Shown: positions 35,722 through 45,663 of the stretch, piece after piece | How the letters are laid out: each line of letters starts with the position of its first letter | Position numbering within the stretch: position 1 is the first letter of the stretch | Source of the DNA: Oscillatoriaceae cyanobacterium M7585_C2015_266 | Lineage (GTDB): Bacteria > Cyanobacteriota > Cyanobacteriia > Cyanobacteriales > Oscillatoriaceae | Assembly: GCA_015295835.1 (NCBI GenBank) | Contig: DVEG01000020.1 | Span: 1 to 64,000 of the forward strand | Reading direction: 5' to 3' | DNA length: 64,000 bases | Notes under the pieces: model-generated | The model's database searches: none | The model's input: the letters and a program-made list of their open reading frames with translations, nothing else | What the model was told of the DNA's origin: nothing | Position numbers and translations under genes: made by a program

Positions 35722-36657
35722 ATGACGTTTTTTCGCGATGATGAACAACTAAAAAGCCTAGGCGATCGCATTGTAGAGGCTACACTAGTAGAGTTTCCAG
35801 AATTGGAAAAAAATCAGCTTGCCCTAACTTGGGTAGTTTACGATCCGCCAGTGCCAGTAAATACCGGCGGTGCCCTTAGTCCCGAAGCCTTTTGGCAGCA
35901 CGAAGTGCGAGGCTACCATTATCGCGGTGAAGAGCGCATCTATCCTGCAAGCGTTGTCAAGCTGTTCTATTTAGTTGCCATCCACGAGTGGTTAGACAAA
36001 GGCATGATTCAGCCTTCTGCAGAATTAGATCGCGCTATCCGAGATATGATAGTTGATTCCAGCAATGATGCTACTAGCTTAGTGGTAGATATTTTAACCG
36101 GTACCACCAGTGGGCCAGAGTTGCCGCCGGGGCCTTTTGAAACCTGGAAATACCAGCGCAATATTGTTAATCGTTACTACAAATCTCTTGGTTGGCCAGA
36201 ATTGGCAGCAGTCAATATTAATCAGAAAACCTGGTGTGATGGCCCCTATGGTCGGGAGCGGGTATTTCTTGGAGAATTGATGGAAAATCGCAACATGTTG
36301 ACAACGAATGCGACGGCACGTTTGTTGCACGCAATCGTGGGAGGGGTAGCAGTGTCTGCGACGCGAGCACAAGCGATGATGGAGCTGATGAAGCGCTCGC
36401 TAGATGAAGAGGAATTAGCTGCCAATCCTGACAATCAAGTTTCAGGATTTCTCGGTGCTGGCTTACCTAAAAATGCCAAAATTTGGTCAAAGGCTGGTCA
36501 TACCAGCTTTGTTCGTCACGATGCTGCCTATATTGAAATCCCAGATCGACAGCCGTATTTGCTCGTAGTTTTTACAGAAGGTCGTCAACAAAGTAAAAAT
36601 GAGGCGATTTTACCTTTTATTTCTCAGCAAGTTGCCGCTGCCGTAAGCAAGCTCTAA
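35722..36657 (+). CDS. Class A beta-lactamase-like serine hydrolase
   Basis: 311 residues from ATG 35722; the frame is open back to 35596, but that part lies inside the divergent NlpC gene. Family motifs: the SxxK nucleophile in YPASVVKLFYL, SxN in VDSSNDATSL, and KAG in WSKAGHTS, close to beta-lactamases and DD-peptidases. No signal peptide is seen, which is unusual for a cell-wall enzyme. Roles could be penicillin-binding/DD-peptidase-like or cytoplasmic esterase. It shares a tiny divergent promoter region with the NlpC/P60 gene. Confidence 0.8.
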   Translation: MTFFRDDEQLKSLGDRIVEATLVEFPELEKNQLALTWVVYDPPVPVNTGGALSPEAFWQHEVRGYHYRGEERIYPASVVKLFYLVAIHEWLDKGMIQPSAELDRAIRDMIVDSSNDATSLVVDILTGTTSGPELPPGPFETWKYQRNIVNRYYKSLGWPELAAVNINQKTWCDGPYGRERVFLGELMENRNMLTTNATARLLHAIVGGVAVSATRAQAMMELMKRSLDEEELAANPDNQVSGFLGAGLPKNAKIWSKAGHTSFVRHDAAYIEIPDRQPYLLVVFTEGRQQSKNEAILPFISQQVAAAVSKL

Positions 36658-36665
36658 AGTCTAAA

Positions 36666-36694
36666 GTGTAATTGTTGATTACACAGTTTTTTTT
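36666..36694 (+). terminator. Rho-independent terminator after the serine hydrolase gene
   Basis: A 7-bp perfect stem GTGTAAT / ATTACAC with a TGTTG loop, then AG and a run of eight T. It is 8 bp after the stop codon. Confidence 0.85.
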
Positions 36695-36708
36695 AGTGAG
36701 GAGTGACC

Positions 36709-37362
36709 GTGTACAATAAATTTATCTTTAGTCTTGCTTTCGCAGCAAGTCTTACAGCCCTTACTACTATCGGCAGCCAGTTGCCAGCGATCGCCGATAC
36801 TACCAATGAAGCCCCAGAAATTTCCCGAATTCCAGTGCCGGCTACAGCTGAAACTTCTGCCAGTGCCCTCGCCTTTGAACCTCCCGTTTCTGCTATTGCC
36901 GAAACATCACAATTTCCCCTTACCCAGCGTACAATTCAACCAGGTCGCGCCACTCGTTCAGGTTCTAGTTATATCGGCATAGGTTTGAACATTGGCGTTG
37001 ACGGCGACGGCAGTTCCTTGGGTGAGGGAGCCTTTGCTGTCTTCAGTAAAATTGGGATGACTAGGGAGTTGTCTTTACGACCTGCTATTTTACTTGGAGA
37101 TAATGCTTTTTTTTCTATTCCTCTGACTATTGACTTTGCCCCCCGCGAAACCCCTGCTCAAGTCGAGATTGCTCCTTATCTAGGTGGCGGAGTTGCTTTT
37201 TCCACTGGTGATGACTCTGGCGTTGGTGGCGTCGTCACTGCCGGCATTGACGTTCCCCTAACTCCTGAATTTACAGCAACTGCTGCTGTAAATATCGGCA
37301 TTCTCACAGGAAATTTTGATATCGGTATCCTCGTCGGTGGGGCTTACAACTTCAGTTTTTAA
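36709..37362 (+). CDS. Exported beta-rich protein, probable outer-membrane type
   Basis: 217 residues from GTG 36709, chosen because GAGGAG (36698-36703) lies five bases upstream; the in-frame GTG at 36703 overlaps that site. A signal peptide (FIFSLAFAASLTALTTIG) ends near QLPAIAD. A Pro/Ala-rich spacer is followed by a glycine-rich beta-strand region (YIGIGLNIGVDGDGSSLGEG, APYLGGGVAFSTGDDSGV) ending in aromatic GGAYNFSF, a C-terminal signal typical of outer-membrane barrels. Length is small for a porin. Function unknown. Confidence 0.7.
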   Translation: MYNKFIFSLAFAASLTALTTIGSQLPAIADTTNEAPEISRIPVPATAETSASALAFEPPVSAIAETSQFPLTQRTIQPGRATRSGSSYIGIGLNIGVDGDGSSLGEGAFAVFSKIGMTRELSLRPAILLGDNAFFSIPLTIDFAPRETPAQVEIAPYLGGGVAFSTGDDSGVGGVVTAGIDVPLTPEFTATAAVNIGILTGNFDIGILVGGAYNFSF

Positions 37363-37401
37363 AGCTAGTTAGAGTTTGCGCCCCGGGCAGAGTTTTCTTT
37401 C

Positions 37402-37425
37402 CTCCCTATCCTTAAGGGTAGGGAG
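37402..37425 (+). terminator. Terminator after the exported-protein gene
   Basis: A 10-bp stem CTCCCTATCC / GGGTAGGGAG (with one T-G pair) around a TTAA loop, followed after TGATAACC by a T-rich stretch. It separates the + strand gene from tRNA-Ser on the minus strand. Confidence 0.7.
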
Positions 37426-37454
37426 TGATAACCTTTCTTTTTCATTTTTTCATA

Positions 37455-37546
37455 CGGAGAAGGAGGGATTCGAACCCTCGGTACGGAGTTTCCTGCCGTA
37501 CAACAGATTAGCAATCTGCCGCTTTCGACCACTCAGCCACCTCTCC
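37455..37546 (-). tRNA. tRNA-Ser (anticodon GCT)
   Basis: A 92-nt class II tRNA on the minus strand. The acceptor GGAGAGG pairs with CTTCTCC, the anticodon stem CAGAT/ATCTG encloses loop TGCTA giving GCT, a long variable arm (TGTACGGCAGGAAACTCCGTAC) follows, and the T-arm is GAGGGTTCGAATCCCTC. Discriminator G; CCA not encoded. It reads AGC/AGU codons. Confidence 0.95.
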
Positions 37547-37665
37547 TGGTTCACATTCTTTTACTCTAGCACCTTCCTTTATGTTTGTCAACTATACGTG
37601 CTTTTATTTTCATGGCCTAATATAATAATAGCCAAACTGAAAGCAGACAGAATTGCTAAACTTAC

Positions 37666-39483
37666 CTATATGACAGCTTTGAGCAGGAGGGCGGCATCCA
37701 TCAATTTCTGGATACCGAGTTTAGTTTGAGAGATGCCGCTTGCGGATTGTTGTGCCCCTGCGTTAAGCGCCTTCATCGCATCGACAACCTGTTGGATAGC
37801 GATCGCTTGTTCCTTAGCATTAAGTGAGATAGTTTGTACATTCCTGGCTACGTCGTTTATTGCTACGACTATATTTTCAACTATTTTACTTCCTTCCTCA
37901 GTCGCTATCACAATTGCATTGGTTGCCCTTTGAATCTCTACCACCAGCTTACTAATCCGATGAGCCGACTCCTTACTACTTTCGGCGAGTTTACGAATCT
38001 CCGCTGCAATCACAGCAAATCCCTTGCCGCTCGCCCCGGCGCGAGACGCTTCCACTGCTGCGTTGAGTGCTAGCATATTCGTCTGATTGGCAATCTCAGT
38101 TACCGTATTGGCAATATTATAAATTTGACCGACTTGTTCATTCCAGCGTCTAATTTGCTCTGCTATTTGCCGAACTTTCTCCTGCATACTAATTTGGTAA
38201 TTATAAGGAATATTTTGTTGAGAAGAAACTCCTACTGTCAGAGCTAAAACACTATGGGCTGCATTATTTGCTTCCTGAGCTTGCTCAGCCGACTTCTGAG
38301 ATGAAGCTCCTAATTGATCCATCGTTACCGTGGTTTGCTGTACAGCCGATGACTGTTGGGCAGACAGGCGCTCCTGTTCTTCAATTGTAGAAAAAACTTG
38401 TACAGAAAAAGCTGATACTACATCCGTCATTTCTCTAATTAATCTGACAATTATTTGCACAATTATAATTCCTAATGATAAAACTACTATCAAAGATAAA
38501 GTGGCCGATAAAAAAGCCACAATCTTAATAGATTTAAGCGGCGATAACACTTCTTTTTTATTTAGTATAAAAACAAAAATAAATATTTTCTTATCTCCAC
38601 TAAAAACAGGATAAAAACTTACAAGTATATCTTCATCGGAGATGAGTCCTTTTTCTCCAGATAAAATTTTTTCTGTTATCCTCTCAGGATAGTCTTTCCT
38701 TAAACTTTCGTTATTATTTAACTCAAACCCGAATTTTTTTTGCTCTTCTGGATGAAATAGATAATAACCATCTGCATTGACTACTAAAAGTTTGCTGCCA
38801 CTAATTTTATTTTCTTGGAGTATTTCTAAAAAAGAATCGGCCAAAACTGTTGCTACAATAATTCCTCTTTTTTTCCCTTCTTGGCTATAAATCGGCGTAC
38901 AGTAGCGCAGTAGTGGTTTGTATGGAATTTCTATCTTTCCGTTTTTTCTATTCAAAAAAACATCGGATATATAAACTTCTCCTGGTTTTAATTTCATAGT
39001 TTCGATAAAATATTCTTCGTTGGCTTGATTCTTCATTTGGTTATTTGGTATATTTCTCAGCAATCCGTTTTGTGACTCAGATATTGCCATTTCATCACCA
39101 TTTTCATTGATATATGAAAGCTGGTAATAATAAGGTTTTGCTTCCATAAGTGCAAGAAAAATAACATATAAACGTTCCATCCAAGATGCGTAAGAAGAGT
39201 TGTATTTCGGATCTATTCCACGATTTTCTCTGGCTCTGACAATTCCTTGCACTGGCGGAGTTTTACTCAAGTAGGCTAAATCTCGATTGATATTGTCAAG
39301 AAAAGTAATTACTTTCTGAGCGCTATCGTTTGTTTTTTCTTCTATCTGTTGAAGCGCAATTTGAGTAATGATATTGGTGGCAGAAAAAATACTGTACGAA
39401 CCTACAATCAAAACGGGTATAATAGTACTGACGATTAGCAATGCAATTAGTCTATTCTGAAATTTACTGAAATATTTTAACAT
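37666..39483 (-). CDS. Methyl-accepting chemotaxis protein with Cache sensor
   Basis: 605 residues. TM1 (about 13-35) is followed by a periplasmic dCache-like sensor (40-310; [35 protein letters not shown]), TM2 (about 318-345), then directly a coiled signalling domain. The conserved MCP tip is present: [21 protein letters not shown] then [19 protein letters not shown]. No clear HAMP domain links TM2 to the signalling rod. In cyanobacteria such receptors steer type IV pilus phototaxis or motility. No che genes are adjacent. Confidence 0.88.
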   Translation of the reverse strand: MLKYFSKFQNRLIALLIVSTIIPVLIVGSYSIFSATNIITQIALQQIEEKTNDSAQKVITFLDNINRDLAYLSKTPPVQGIVRARENRGIDPKYNSSYASWMERLYVIFLALMEAKPYYYQLSYINENGDEMAISESQNGLLRNIPNNQMKNQANEEYFIETMKLKPGEVYISDVFLNRKNGKIEIPYKPLLRYCTPIYSQEGKKRGIIVATVLADSFLEILQENKISGSKLLVVNADGYYLFHPEEQKKFGFELNNNESLRKDYPERITEKILSGEKGLISDEDILVSFYPVFSGDKKIFIFVFILNKKEVLSPLKSIKIVAFLSATLSLIVVLSLGIIIVQIIVRLIREMTDVVSAFSVQVFSTIEEQERLSAQQSSAVQQTTVTMDQLGASSQKSAEQAQEANNAAHSVLALTVGVSSQQNIPYNYQISMQEKVRQIAEQIRRWNEQVGQIYNIANTVTEIANQTNMLALNAAVEASRAGASGKGFAVIAAEIRKLAESSKESAHRISKLVVEIQRATNAIVIATEEGSKIVENIVVAINDVARNVQTISLNAKEQAIAIQQVVDAMKALNAGAQQSASGISQTKLGIQKLMDAALLLKAVI

Positions 39484-39750
39484 AAAATATCTTGATTGTA
39501 AAGTTGATTTATGTTATCTATATAACACAAAAAAGATTATTGTAACAAATTTTATCTGTTTAAGACTAAAATAAACGTTTATTTGTAAAAACTGGAAATT
39601 TTTAAATATTTTTTAATGCTGAATAAGAGGGCACAAAGGCGATCGCTCCTGCAAGTATAAAAAAAACCGCGATCGCCTGATTTATAGTTTTGAGCTGCTG
39701 ACTAAAAATAATTTTCAGTTACAAATTTAACAAAAACTCGCAACTGACAG

Positions 39751-40944
39751 CTAGACTGTTTGCTCTGCTGGCAGCTCCAGGGGTTGACTGACAGCGACGC
39801 GGGGAAGACGGTGTTTAAAACCACAAAGAATCTCCCAAGAAATAGTACCCAGAATATTTGCCCAATCGTCAGCGGTAATCTGACATGAGCCTTCTTGCCC
39901 CAAAATTGTAACCACTTCGCCGACTTGCAAATCCGGCAGTGCGCTAACATCAATCATAAGTTGATCCATTGTGATTGCCCCGACTTGTCGCACAAACTTG
40001 CCGCGCACAATTACTTGCATTTTATTAGAAAGGTTGCGGGGGATACCATCAGCATAACCAATACCGACAACGGCAAGACGCATCTGGCGAGGGGCAATAA
40101 ATTTATAACCGTAGCTGACACCTGTTCCCGCTTCAATAGTTTTCACTTGGGTGATGCGCGCTTTGATTTGCATTACAGGTTTAAGCTGAGCTGCCGAGCG
40201 CAGGTGCTCTGCGGGATAAAGTCCATACATTGCTAGCCCTACCCGTACCATATCATAATGCAAGCTTGAGTCGGCTAGAGTGGCGGCAGAGTTGGCTAGG
40301 TGCAGGCGGGGTGCCGAAAAACCTGTCTCAGCTTTGATTTTGGCGATAGCTTCTTGGAAACGTTTCTGCTGTAAGCGCATCACAGTTTGATCGAGACTAT
40401 CTGCCGTGGCGAGATGAGAATAGATGCTAGCGATTTTCAGATTGGGCAATCCTTTTACTAACTGCACAAACTCGCTTGCCTCGTGCCAGAGTACCCCCAA
40501 CCGCGACATACCTGTATCTAATTTTAGGTGTACCGGCACCCAGCAATCGTTTTCTCGTAGCGTCTCTGAAAATACTAATGCTTGTTTGGGGCTGCATAGT
40601 GTTGGCTGCAATTGCCATTTTACCATTGCCCGAATTTGCTCTGGGGTATATGTCGCTCCTAAAATCAGAATTGGTGCTGTTATCCCTGCTTCTCGTAGTT
40701 CAATACCTTCGGGAATCGTGGCTACTCCCAACCAGTTGGCGCCTGCTTTTAGCACTGTCTGGGCAACCATAACTGCCCCATGCCCGTAAGCATCGGCTTT
40801 AATTACTGCCATTAAGTCTGTGCTGGGTTTTTTTAGGCGCTGGATTTGCCGGATGTTATGGGTAAGTGCTGATAAGTCTATTTCTACCCAAGCGCGATCG
40901 CATTCCATTCCTACAATACTGGGGTTTTTTTCCCAAATGAGCAT
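39751..40944 (-). CDS. alr: Alanine racemase
   Basis: 397 residues with the PLP lysine in DLMAVIKADAYGHGAV (about residue 47 in this frame) and the catalytic tyrosine region GVSYGYKFIAPRQMRLAVVG, VGIGYADGIPRNLSN. A DQLMIDVS substrate-site segment follows. It makes D-alanine for peptidoglycan. Full-length; MECDRAWVEIDLS at residue 13 is an alternative start that gives the usual Alr N-terminus. Confidence 0.95.
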   Translation of the reverse strand: MLIWEKNPSIVGMECDRAWVEIDLSALTHNIRQIQRLKKPSTDLMAVIKADAYGHGAVMVAQTVLKAGANWLGVATIPEGIELREAGITAPILILGATYTPEQIRAMVKWQLQPTLCSPKQALVFSETLRENDCWVPVHLKLDTGMSRLGVLWHEASEFVQLVKGLPNLKIASIYSHLATADSLDQTVMRLQQKRFQEAIAKIKAETGFSAPRLHLANSAATLADSSLHYDMVRVGLAMYGLYPAEHLRSAAQLKPVMQIKARITQVKTIEAGTGVSYGYKFIAPRQMRLAVVGIGYADGIPRNLSNKMQVIVRGKFVRQVGAITMDQLMIDVSALPDLQVGEVVTILGQEGSCQITADDWANILGTISWEILCGFKHRLPRVAVSQPLELPAEQTV

Positions 40945-41185
40945 TGCTATTCACTCCTGTCTTACACACCACTTAGCACTATAGAGCTTGCTATTTCTCC
41001 GGATGTTATTGATGATTTTAGATTTTAGGGGATATACGATGATTACTTTAAAATTTAATTTTTATTAAAATTTACAAATTAATTAAAATTAAAAATTTTT
41101 TGAAAAAGCTAAATTTACGAAGGCAAATAATTATTAACTATAGCATATAATAAAAATAATAACTTGTTTTTGGTATAATAAAAAA

Positions 41186-44100
41186 ATGAAACAAAAGTTA
41201 TATGTTAGCTCAGAAAACAAAAAATTTAGTCAGATTGAAAAGATTATATCAGAAGTACATGAAATGAGTTGGCAAAGCACAAGCAAAATAAGACAGTTTG
41301 CCGGAAAATGCCAGAAAACTATAAAGGTTATAAAAATGTCTCTGCTACAAAAATGGGGCCTTATTTACAACCATCAGTGTAGTAGAGGGGCAAAACTGGA
41401 AAACCTGCTACAGGAAAGTGCGACAGTGAGCATACGTCAGAAAACACTAGCGCTCGTCGGCACAACTATTGTGGGGCTGATAGGTGTTATGTATGCTATT
41501 TCCTCTTCGATTCTAGCGGACAGTCTGGAAAAAGCAGAGGAACAAGAAACCCGCCAAACCGTTCAGGCGGTTTTAAATATTTTTAGACAGACTGAAGATG
41601 ACTTTAATTTGCGGTTTGCGGATTGGTCTGCGTGGGATGAGACATACAACTTCATCCAAAATGGCAACAAAAAGTATATTGAATCTAATTTGGTTCCCAA
41701 AGTACTGGCAAACTTACGGGTGAATTTGGCCCTGTTTGTGAACACTTCAGGAAAGATAATTTTCGGGACGGGTTTCGACCTAGAAAAGGGCCAATATGTA
41801 CCTATTCCGGAAATAGTGCGATCGCACCTTTCTCCCAAAGACGTACTTTTAAACCACCCCGATCCCAGTAGTAGCAAAACAGGAATCTTACTCCTACCAT
41901 CAGGCCCTCTACTGATAGCGTCGCGACCCATCCTCACCAATAAGGGAACTGGGCCAATTCGGGGAACTCTAATTTTCGGGCGAAATCTAGATAATGCTCA
42001 AATAAACCGCATAACCAAACTAGCTCGGCTACCGCTACAACTCTACAATATCGACGAATCAAGCAAACTGCCAACAGATGTGCAAATCGCCCGCGCCGAA
42101 CTGTTGAAAAAAGCAGCAAATAGTGAAAAAACTTCTATATTCGCGCGCCCCCTCAACGAAAATGCGCTCGCGGGATATACTCTACTCAAAGATATATACG
42201 GTTCTCCAGTACTACTGCTGCGCGTTATTATCCCCAGACAAACTTACCAACAAGCCAAGCGTAGCCTCAAACACCTGATTATCTCAGTCATAGTAGTAGG
42301 CTTGGTTTTTGGGGGGTGTACAGTACTGCTGCTAGAAAAACTGGTACTTTCTCGCCTCGCCAATCTCAGTGCTGATGTCAGTCGGATTGCCTCTTGCAGA
42401 GACATCTCCCTACGCCTAGCACTAGCAGGTAGTGACGAACTTTCTAGTCTTGCTAAAAATATCAATGACATGCTCTCTGCCCTACAACAGGCTCAAATAG
42501 AACGCCAAGAGAGTGAAGAACGCTACCACTGTGTTATCGAACAAACTTCTGAAGGGATTTTTTTATTCGACGTCGAGACAAGACGTATTTTAGAAGCTAA
42601 CAAGGCTTTTGCCCAGTTACTCGGTTATTCCCAAGCTGAAATTCTAAAACTAGGGATTTATGATCTTATTGCTCACGATCCAGAAAGTATCAATCGCAAT
42701 ATTCAGCGCATACTGAGAGATAAAAAATATACTATAAGCGAGTGGCGCTATCGGCGGAGTGACGGTTTTTTAGTGGACGTTGAAGTAAGCGCTAGCCTAA
42801 TTATGTATGGCAGAAGAAAAGTACTCTGCAGTGTTGTCCGCGATATCAGCCCTCGCAAACAGGCTCAAGAAGCACTCTTAAAGCGTCAGCAGTTCTTGCG
42901 CAAGCAAAATAAGGTACTCATAAAACTAACCAAAAGTCGACGCCTGAGCCAGGGCGACTTTCTCTCCGCCTGCCAGCTCATCACTGAAGCTGGTGCCAAA
43001 GTTTTACAAGTAGCACAGGCAGGCGTGTGGCTATACAACGAAGATCGGAGCAAGCTCTCTTGTATGGATTTGTACTCAAGTAATACCAAGTCACACTCCC
43101 AAGGGTATGAGCTGGCAGTAGATGACTATCCGGTATACTTCGCAGCACTGGAGCAAGAACGTAGTATCGCGGCGTGCGATGCCCGCACCGATTTCAGAAC
43201 TGCTGAGTTAGTAATGTATTTTTTGTCGAAATTTGGCATCACATCAATGTTGGATGCCCCGATTCGCCTTGGCGGTGTGGTGAGGGGAGTAGTTTGCCTA
43301 GAAGACACCACTTTTCGCCAGTGGTCTGCTGATGAGCAAAATTTTGCTAGTTCGCTTGCGGATTTGGTGGCATTGAGTCTGGAAGCCCGCGAGCGCGCTA
43401 AAGCTGAAGCAGCGTTGCGTTCTGCCGAAGAAAAATATCGCATGATTTTTGAAAATGCCCTCGACGGCATCTTCCAAATTGCCCCTGATGGCAAATTTAT
43501 TAGTGCCAATCCTGCTCTCGCACGCATTTATGGTTATGATACGCCTGAAGATTTAATGAAAAATGTTACTGATATTTCTCGTTTTTATGTTAATCCGAAG
43601 CGCCGCGAGGAGTTTTTGGCGGCAATGAATGCTGGCGAGTCGGTATCGAATTTTGAATCGCAAATCTATCGCAAAGATGGCAGCCCGATTTGGATTTCAG
43701 AAAATGGACATGCTGTTCGCGATCAAACGGGCGCTCTCCTATATTATCAAGGGACAGTGGAAGATATTACCCAGCGAAAGGTAATTGAAGAAGCTCTCCG
43801 CTACCAACAACAACAAACAGAGAGGTTACTGTTAAATATTTTGCCAGAGGTGATCGCAGAGCGGTTAAAATTACACGAAGCTATCATCGCCGATAGCTTC
43901 CCAGAAGTTACGGTTTTGTTCGCTGATATCGTCGAATTTACCGCATTTTCTGCTAATATTTCTCCTACGAAATTGGTATATTTTCTCAATAAGATTTTTT
44001 CTGCTTTCGATTTGTTGACTGAAATACACGGGTTGGAGAAAATTAAGACTATCGGTGATGCTTATATGGTGGTGGGCGGTTTACCTACGCCACGAAAAAA

Positions 44101-44467
44101 CCATGCTGAAGCGATCGCTAATATGGCACTGGATATGCAGCGAGAAATCGCTCGCTTTAATAAGCTTCACCATCAAACTTTGAGTATGCGCATCGGCATC
44201 CACACTGGACCAGTTGTCGCCGGTGTAATTGGTTTGAAAAAATTTATCTATGATCTATGGGGAGATACAGTTAATATTGCTTCTCGTATGGAATCCCATT
44301 CTCTGCCCGGTTATATTCAAGTGACAGCAGCTACTTACCAACTCTTGAAACATAAATATTTATTCCAAAAACGAGGCGCGATCAAGATTAAAGGTAAGGG
44401 GAAAATGCAGACATATTTTCTGCTTGGAAAAAAACCTAAAATTAGAATAAACTTAAAGCAAATGTGA
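41186..44467 (+). CDS. Multidomain adenylate cyclase: CHASE4-HAMP-PAS-GAF-PAS-cyclase
   Basis: 1093 residues. TM1 lies at about 92-112; a periplasmic CHASE4-like sensor (120-345) contains RFADWSAWDETYNFI and the LNHPDPSS loop; TM2 lies at about 358-380, then HAMP (to about 435). A PAS domain (about 445-565), a GAF domain (about 590-735), and a second PAS (about 745-865) follow. The class III cyclase (about 885-1080) contains TVLFADIVEFTAFSAN, LEKIKTIGDAYMVVGG and YDLWGDTVNIASRMES. Lys and Asp at base-selecting positions indicate ATP. Expected output is cAMP controlled by several sensors. Confidence 0.93.
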   Translation: MKQKLYVSSENKKFSQIEKIISEVHEMSWQSTSKIRQFAGKCQKTIKVIKMSLLQKWGLIYNHQCSRGAKLENLLQESATVSIRQKTLALVGTTIVGLIGVMYAISSSILADSLEKAEEQETRQTVQAVLNIFRQTEDDFNLRFADWSAWDETYNFIQNGNKKYIESNLVPKVLANLRVNLALFVNTSGKIIFGTGFDLEKGQYVPIPEIVRSHLSPKDVLLNHPDPSSSKTGILLLPSGPLLIASRPILTNKGTGPIRGTLIFGRNLDNAQINRITKLARLPLQLYNIDESSKLPTDVQIARAELLKKAANSEKTSIFARPLNENALAGYTLLKDIYGSPVLLLRVIIPRQTYQQAKRSLKHLIISVIVVGLVFGGCTVLLLEKLVLSRLANLSADVSRIASCRDISLRLALAGSDELSSLAKNINDMLSALQQAQIERQESEERYHCVIEQTSEGIFLFDVETRRILEANKAFAQLLGYSQAEILKLGIYDLIAHDPESINRNIQRILRDKKYTISEWRYRRSDGFLVDVEVSASLIMYGRRKVLCSVVRDISPRKQAQEALLKRQQFLRKQNKVLIKLTKSRRLSQGDFLSACQLITEAGAKVLQVAQAGVWLYNEDRSKLSCMDLYSSNTKSHSQGYELAVDDYPVYFAALEQERSIAACDARTDFRTAELVMYFLSKFGITSMLDAPIRLGGVVRGVVCLEDTTFRQWSADEQNFASSLADLVALSLEARERAKAEAALRSAEEKYRMIFENALDGIFQIAPDGKFISANPALARIYGYDTPEDLMKNVTDISRFYVNPKRREEFLAAMNAGESVSNFESQIYRKDGSPIWISENGHAVRDQTGALLYYQGTVEDITQRKVIEEALRYQQQQTERLLLNILPEVIAERLKLHEAIIADSFPEVTVLFADIVEFTAFSANISPTKLVYFLNKIFSAFDLLTEIHGLEKIKTIGDAYMVVGGLPTPRKNHAEAIANMALDMQREIARFNKLHHQTLSMRIGIHTGPVVAGVIGLKKFIYDLWGDTVNIASRMESHSLPGYIQVTAATYQLLKHKYLFQKRGAIKIKGKGKMQTYFLLGKKPKIRINLKQM

Positions 44468-44639
44468 AACTGGCTTGCCTTGCGTAAAGCAAGCAAGTAT
44501 GAAAAGGGCAAATCAAGGCTATCTTGTCATAGGGATGCCATTAATCCGTTTGCAAAAACAATCGCCTCGGAGCACGGCTATATTGAGTTGTAAAGAATTG
44601 CAACGCGCGTCAATGGGAGTTGAGAAGTTACTAAAATAG

Positions 44640-44919
44640 CCGCAGGAAAAATTGCCCAATACCATTGCCGAAGCTGCTCTTAAGGTAGCTAATACTAGCT
44701 TCCAGGCTGTAAGAGAATTGAAGATGCTGCATCGAAAATCTCCCATCAGCCAGTATGTGAGTGTCAGTTTAGGAGTTTCCCAGTAGCAAATCCTCCTGTG
44801 CCACATTGATTACAGCTGCCGATAAAGCTTTGTATCAGACAAAGCAGGAAGGGCGCGAGCGCTACGCCTTTCAGCCTGAAGCTCTATATTTAGAGTATCT
44901 TTGCACCATTTTAATCTAA
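44640..44919 (+). pseudogene. Degraded GGDEF-domain gene (C-terminal remnant)
   Basis: In one frame the sequence reads EKLPNTIAEAALKVANTSFQ, AVRELKMLHRKSPISQYVSV and SLGVSQ before a TAG; after a frameshift it continues LITAADKALYQTKQEGRERY and ends near 44919. These are the last 75 residues of a diguanylate cyclase domain (EFAVILPNT..A, YVTVSLGVA, ADKALYxAKxxGRNR). The GGDEF motif itself has been deleted. It lies 170 bp after the adenylate cyclase gene and is non-functional. Confidence 0.78.
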
Positions 44920-45127
44920 ATATAGAAGCAATAAAAGAAAAACGCCTGCTGCCAGAGTAGACAAAAACTCGTCTGAGACTCTCAGTCGCCAAGGTAAGCT
45001 ACATGACTCCTGTTTCTCCTATTATGCTGGCAATCTTACAGTTTTAAGGAACCAGGCTGCCGCAAACAACCAAAAAGCTGTGTTAATATCTCTTCAAAAT
45101 CTTCTCGCTTACTTATTTATTATATCA

Positions 45128-45625
45128 ATGGGCAAGGTCCTAGTCCTCAATGCCTCCTACGAACCGCTGAATATTACCAGTTGGCGACGAGCGGTGGTTT
45201 TGTTGCTCAAAGGTAAAGCGGAGCAATTGGAACACAACGGCAAATATTTGCACACAAATTTTCCACTGCCAACAGTGATTAGGCTACGTTATTACGTTCG
45301 GGTTCCTTATAAGGAGATACCCCTAACCCGCCGTAATATCCTGCACCGAGATGGCCACACCTGTCAATACTGCGGATATACAGGTGACGAACTGACTCTC
45401 GATCATGTAATACCGCGATCGCGCGGCGGAGGGGATACCTGGGAAAACATTGTCACCGCCTGCGTGCGTTGCAATGTCCAGAAAGGCAACCGCACCCCCA
45501 AGGAAGCCAATATGTCCTTACAAAACCCCCCGCGTCAACCTTATAGCAGCCTATATTTTGAAGTCAGCAAACACCTAAAAAGTGGACTGCATGATGAGTG
45601 GCAAAAATACGTAATTGGTAGCTAA
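45128..45625 (+). CDS. HNH endonuclease
   Basis: 165 residues from ATG 45128, where the conserved MGKVLVLNASYEPLNITSWR begins; the frame opens earlier at 45080 but that extension is not conserved in character. The C-terminal HNH domain has CQYCGYTGDELTLDHVIPRS with zinc-binding CxxC, then WENIVTACVRCNVQKGNRTP. This type is universal in cyanobacteria and Actinobacteria and acts as a metal-dependent nuclease of unknown cellular role. A strong terminator follows immediately. Confidence 0.88.
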   Translation: MGKVLVLNASYEPLNITSWRRAVVLLLKGKAEQLEHNGKYLHTNFPLPTVIRLRYYVRVPYKEIPLTRRNILHRDGHTCQYCGYTGDELTLDHVIPRSRGGGDTWENIVTACVRCNVQKGNRTPKEANMSLQNPPRQPYSSLYFEVSKHLKSGLHDEWQKYVIGS

Positions 45626-45663
45626 AAAAGCCCCCTGCTGTTGCTGTCACACTGGGGGCTTTT
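45626..45663 (+). terminator. Strong terminator after the HNH gene
   Basis: A 10-bp perfect stem AAAAGCCCCC / GGGGGCTTTT with an 18-base loop, starting at the last base of the stop codon. The 3' arm itself ends in four T. Confidence 0.88.

Noticed and set aside
44519-44806. 95-residue minus-strand frame
   Set aside because: It is antisense to the GGDEF remnant and its residues show no pattern.
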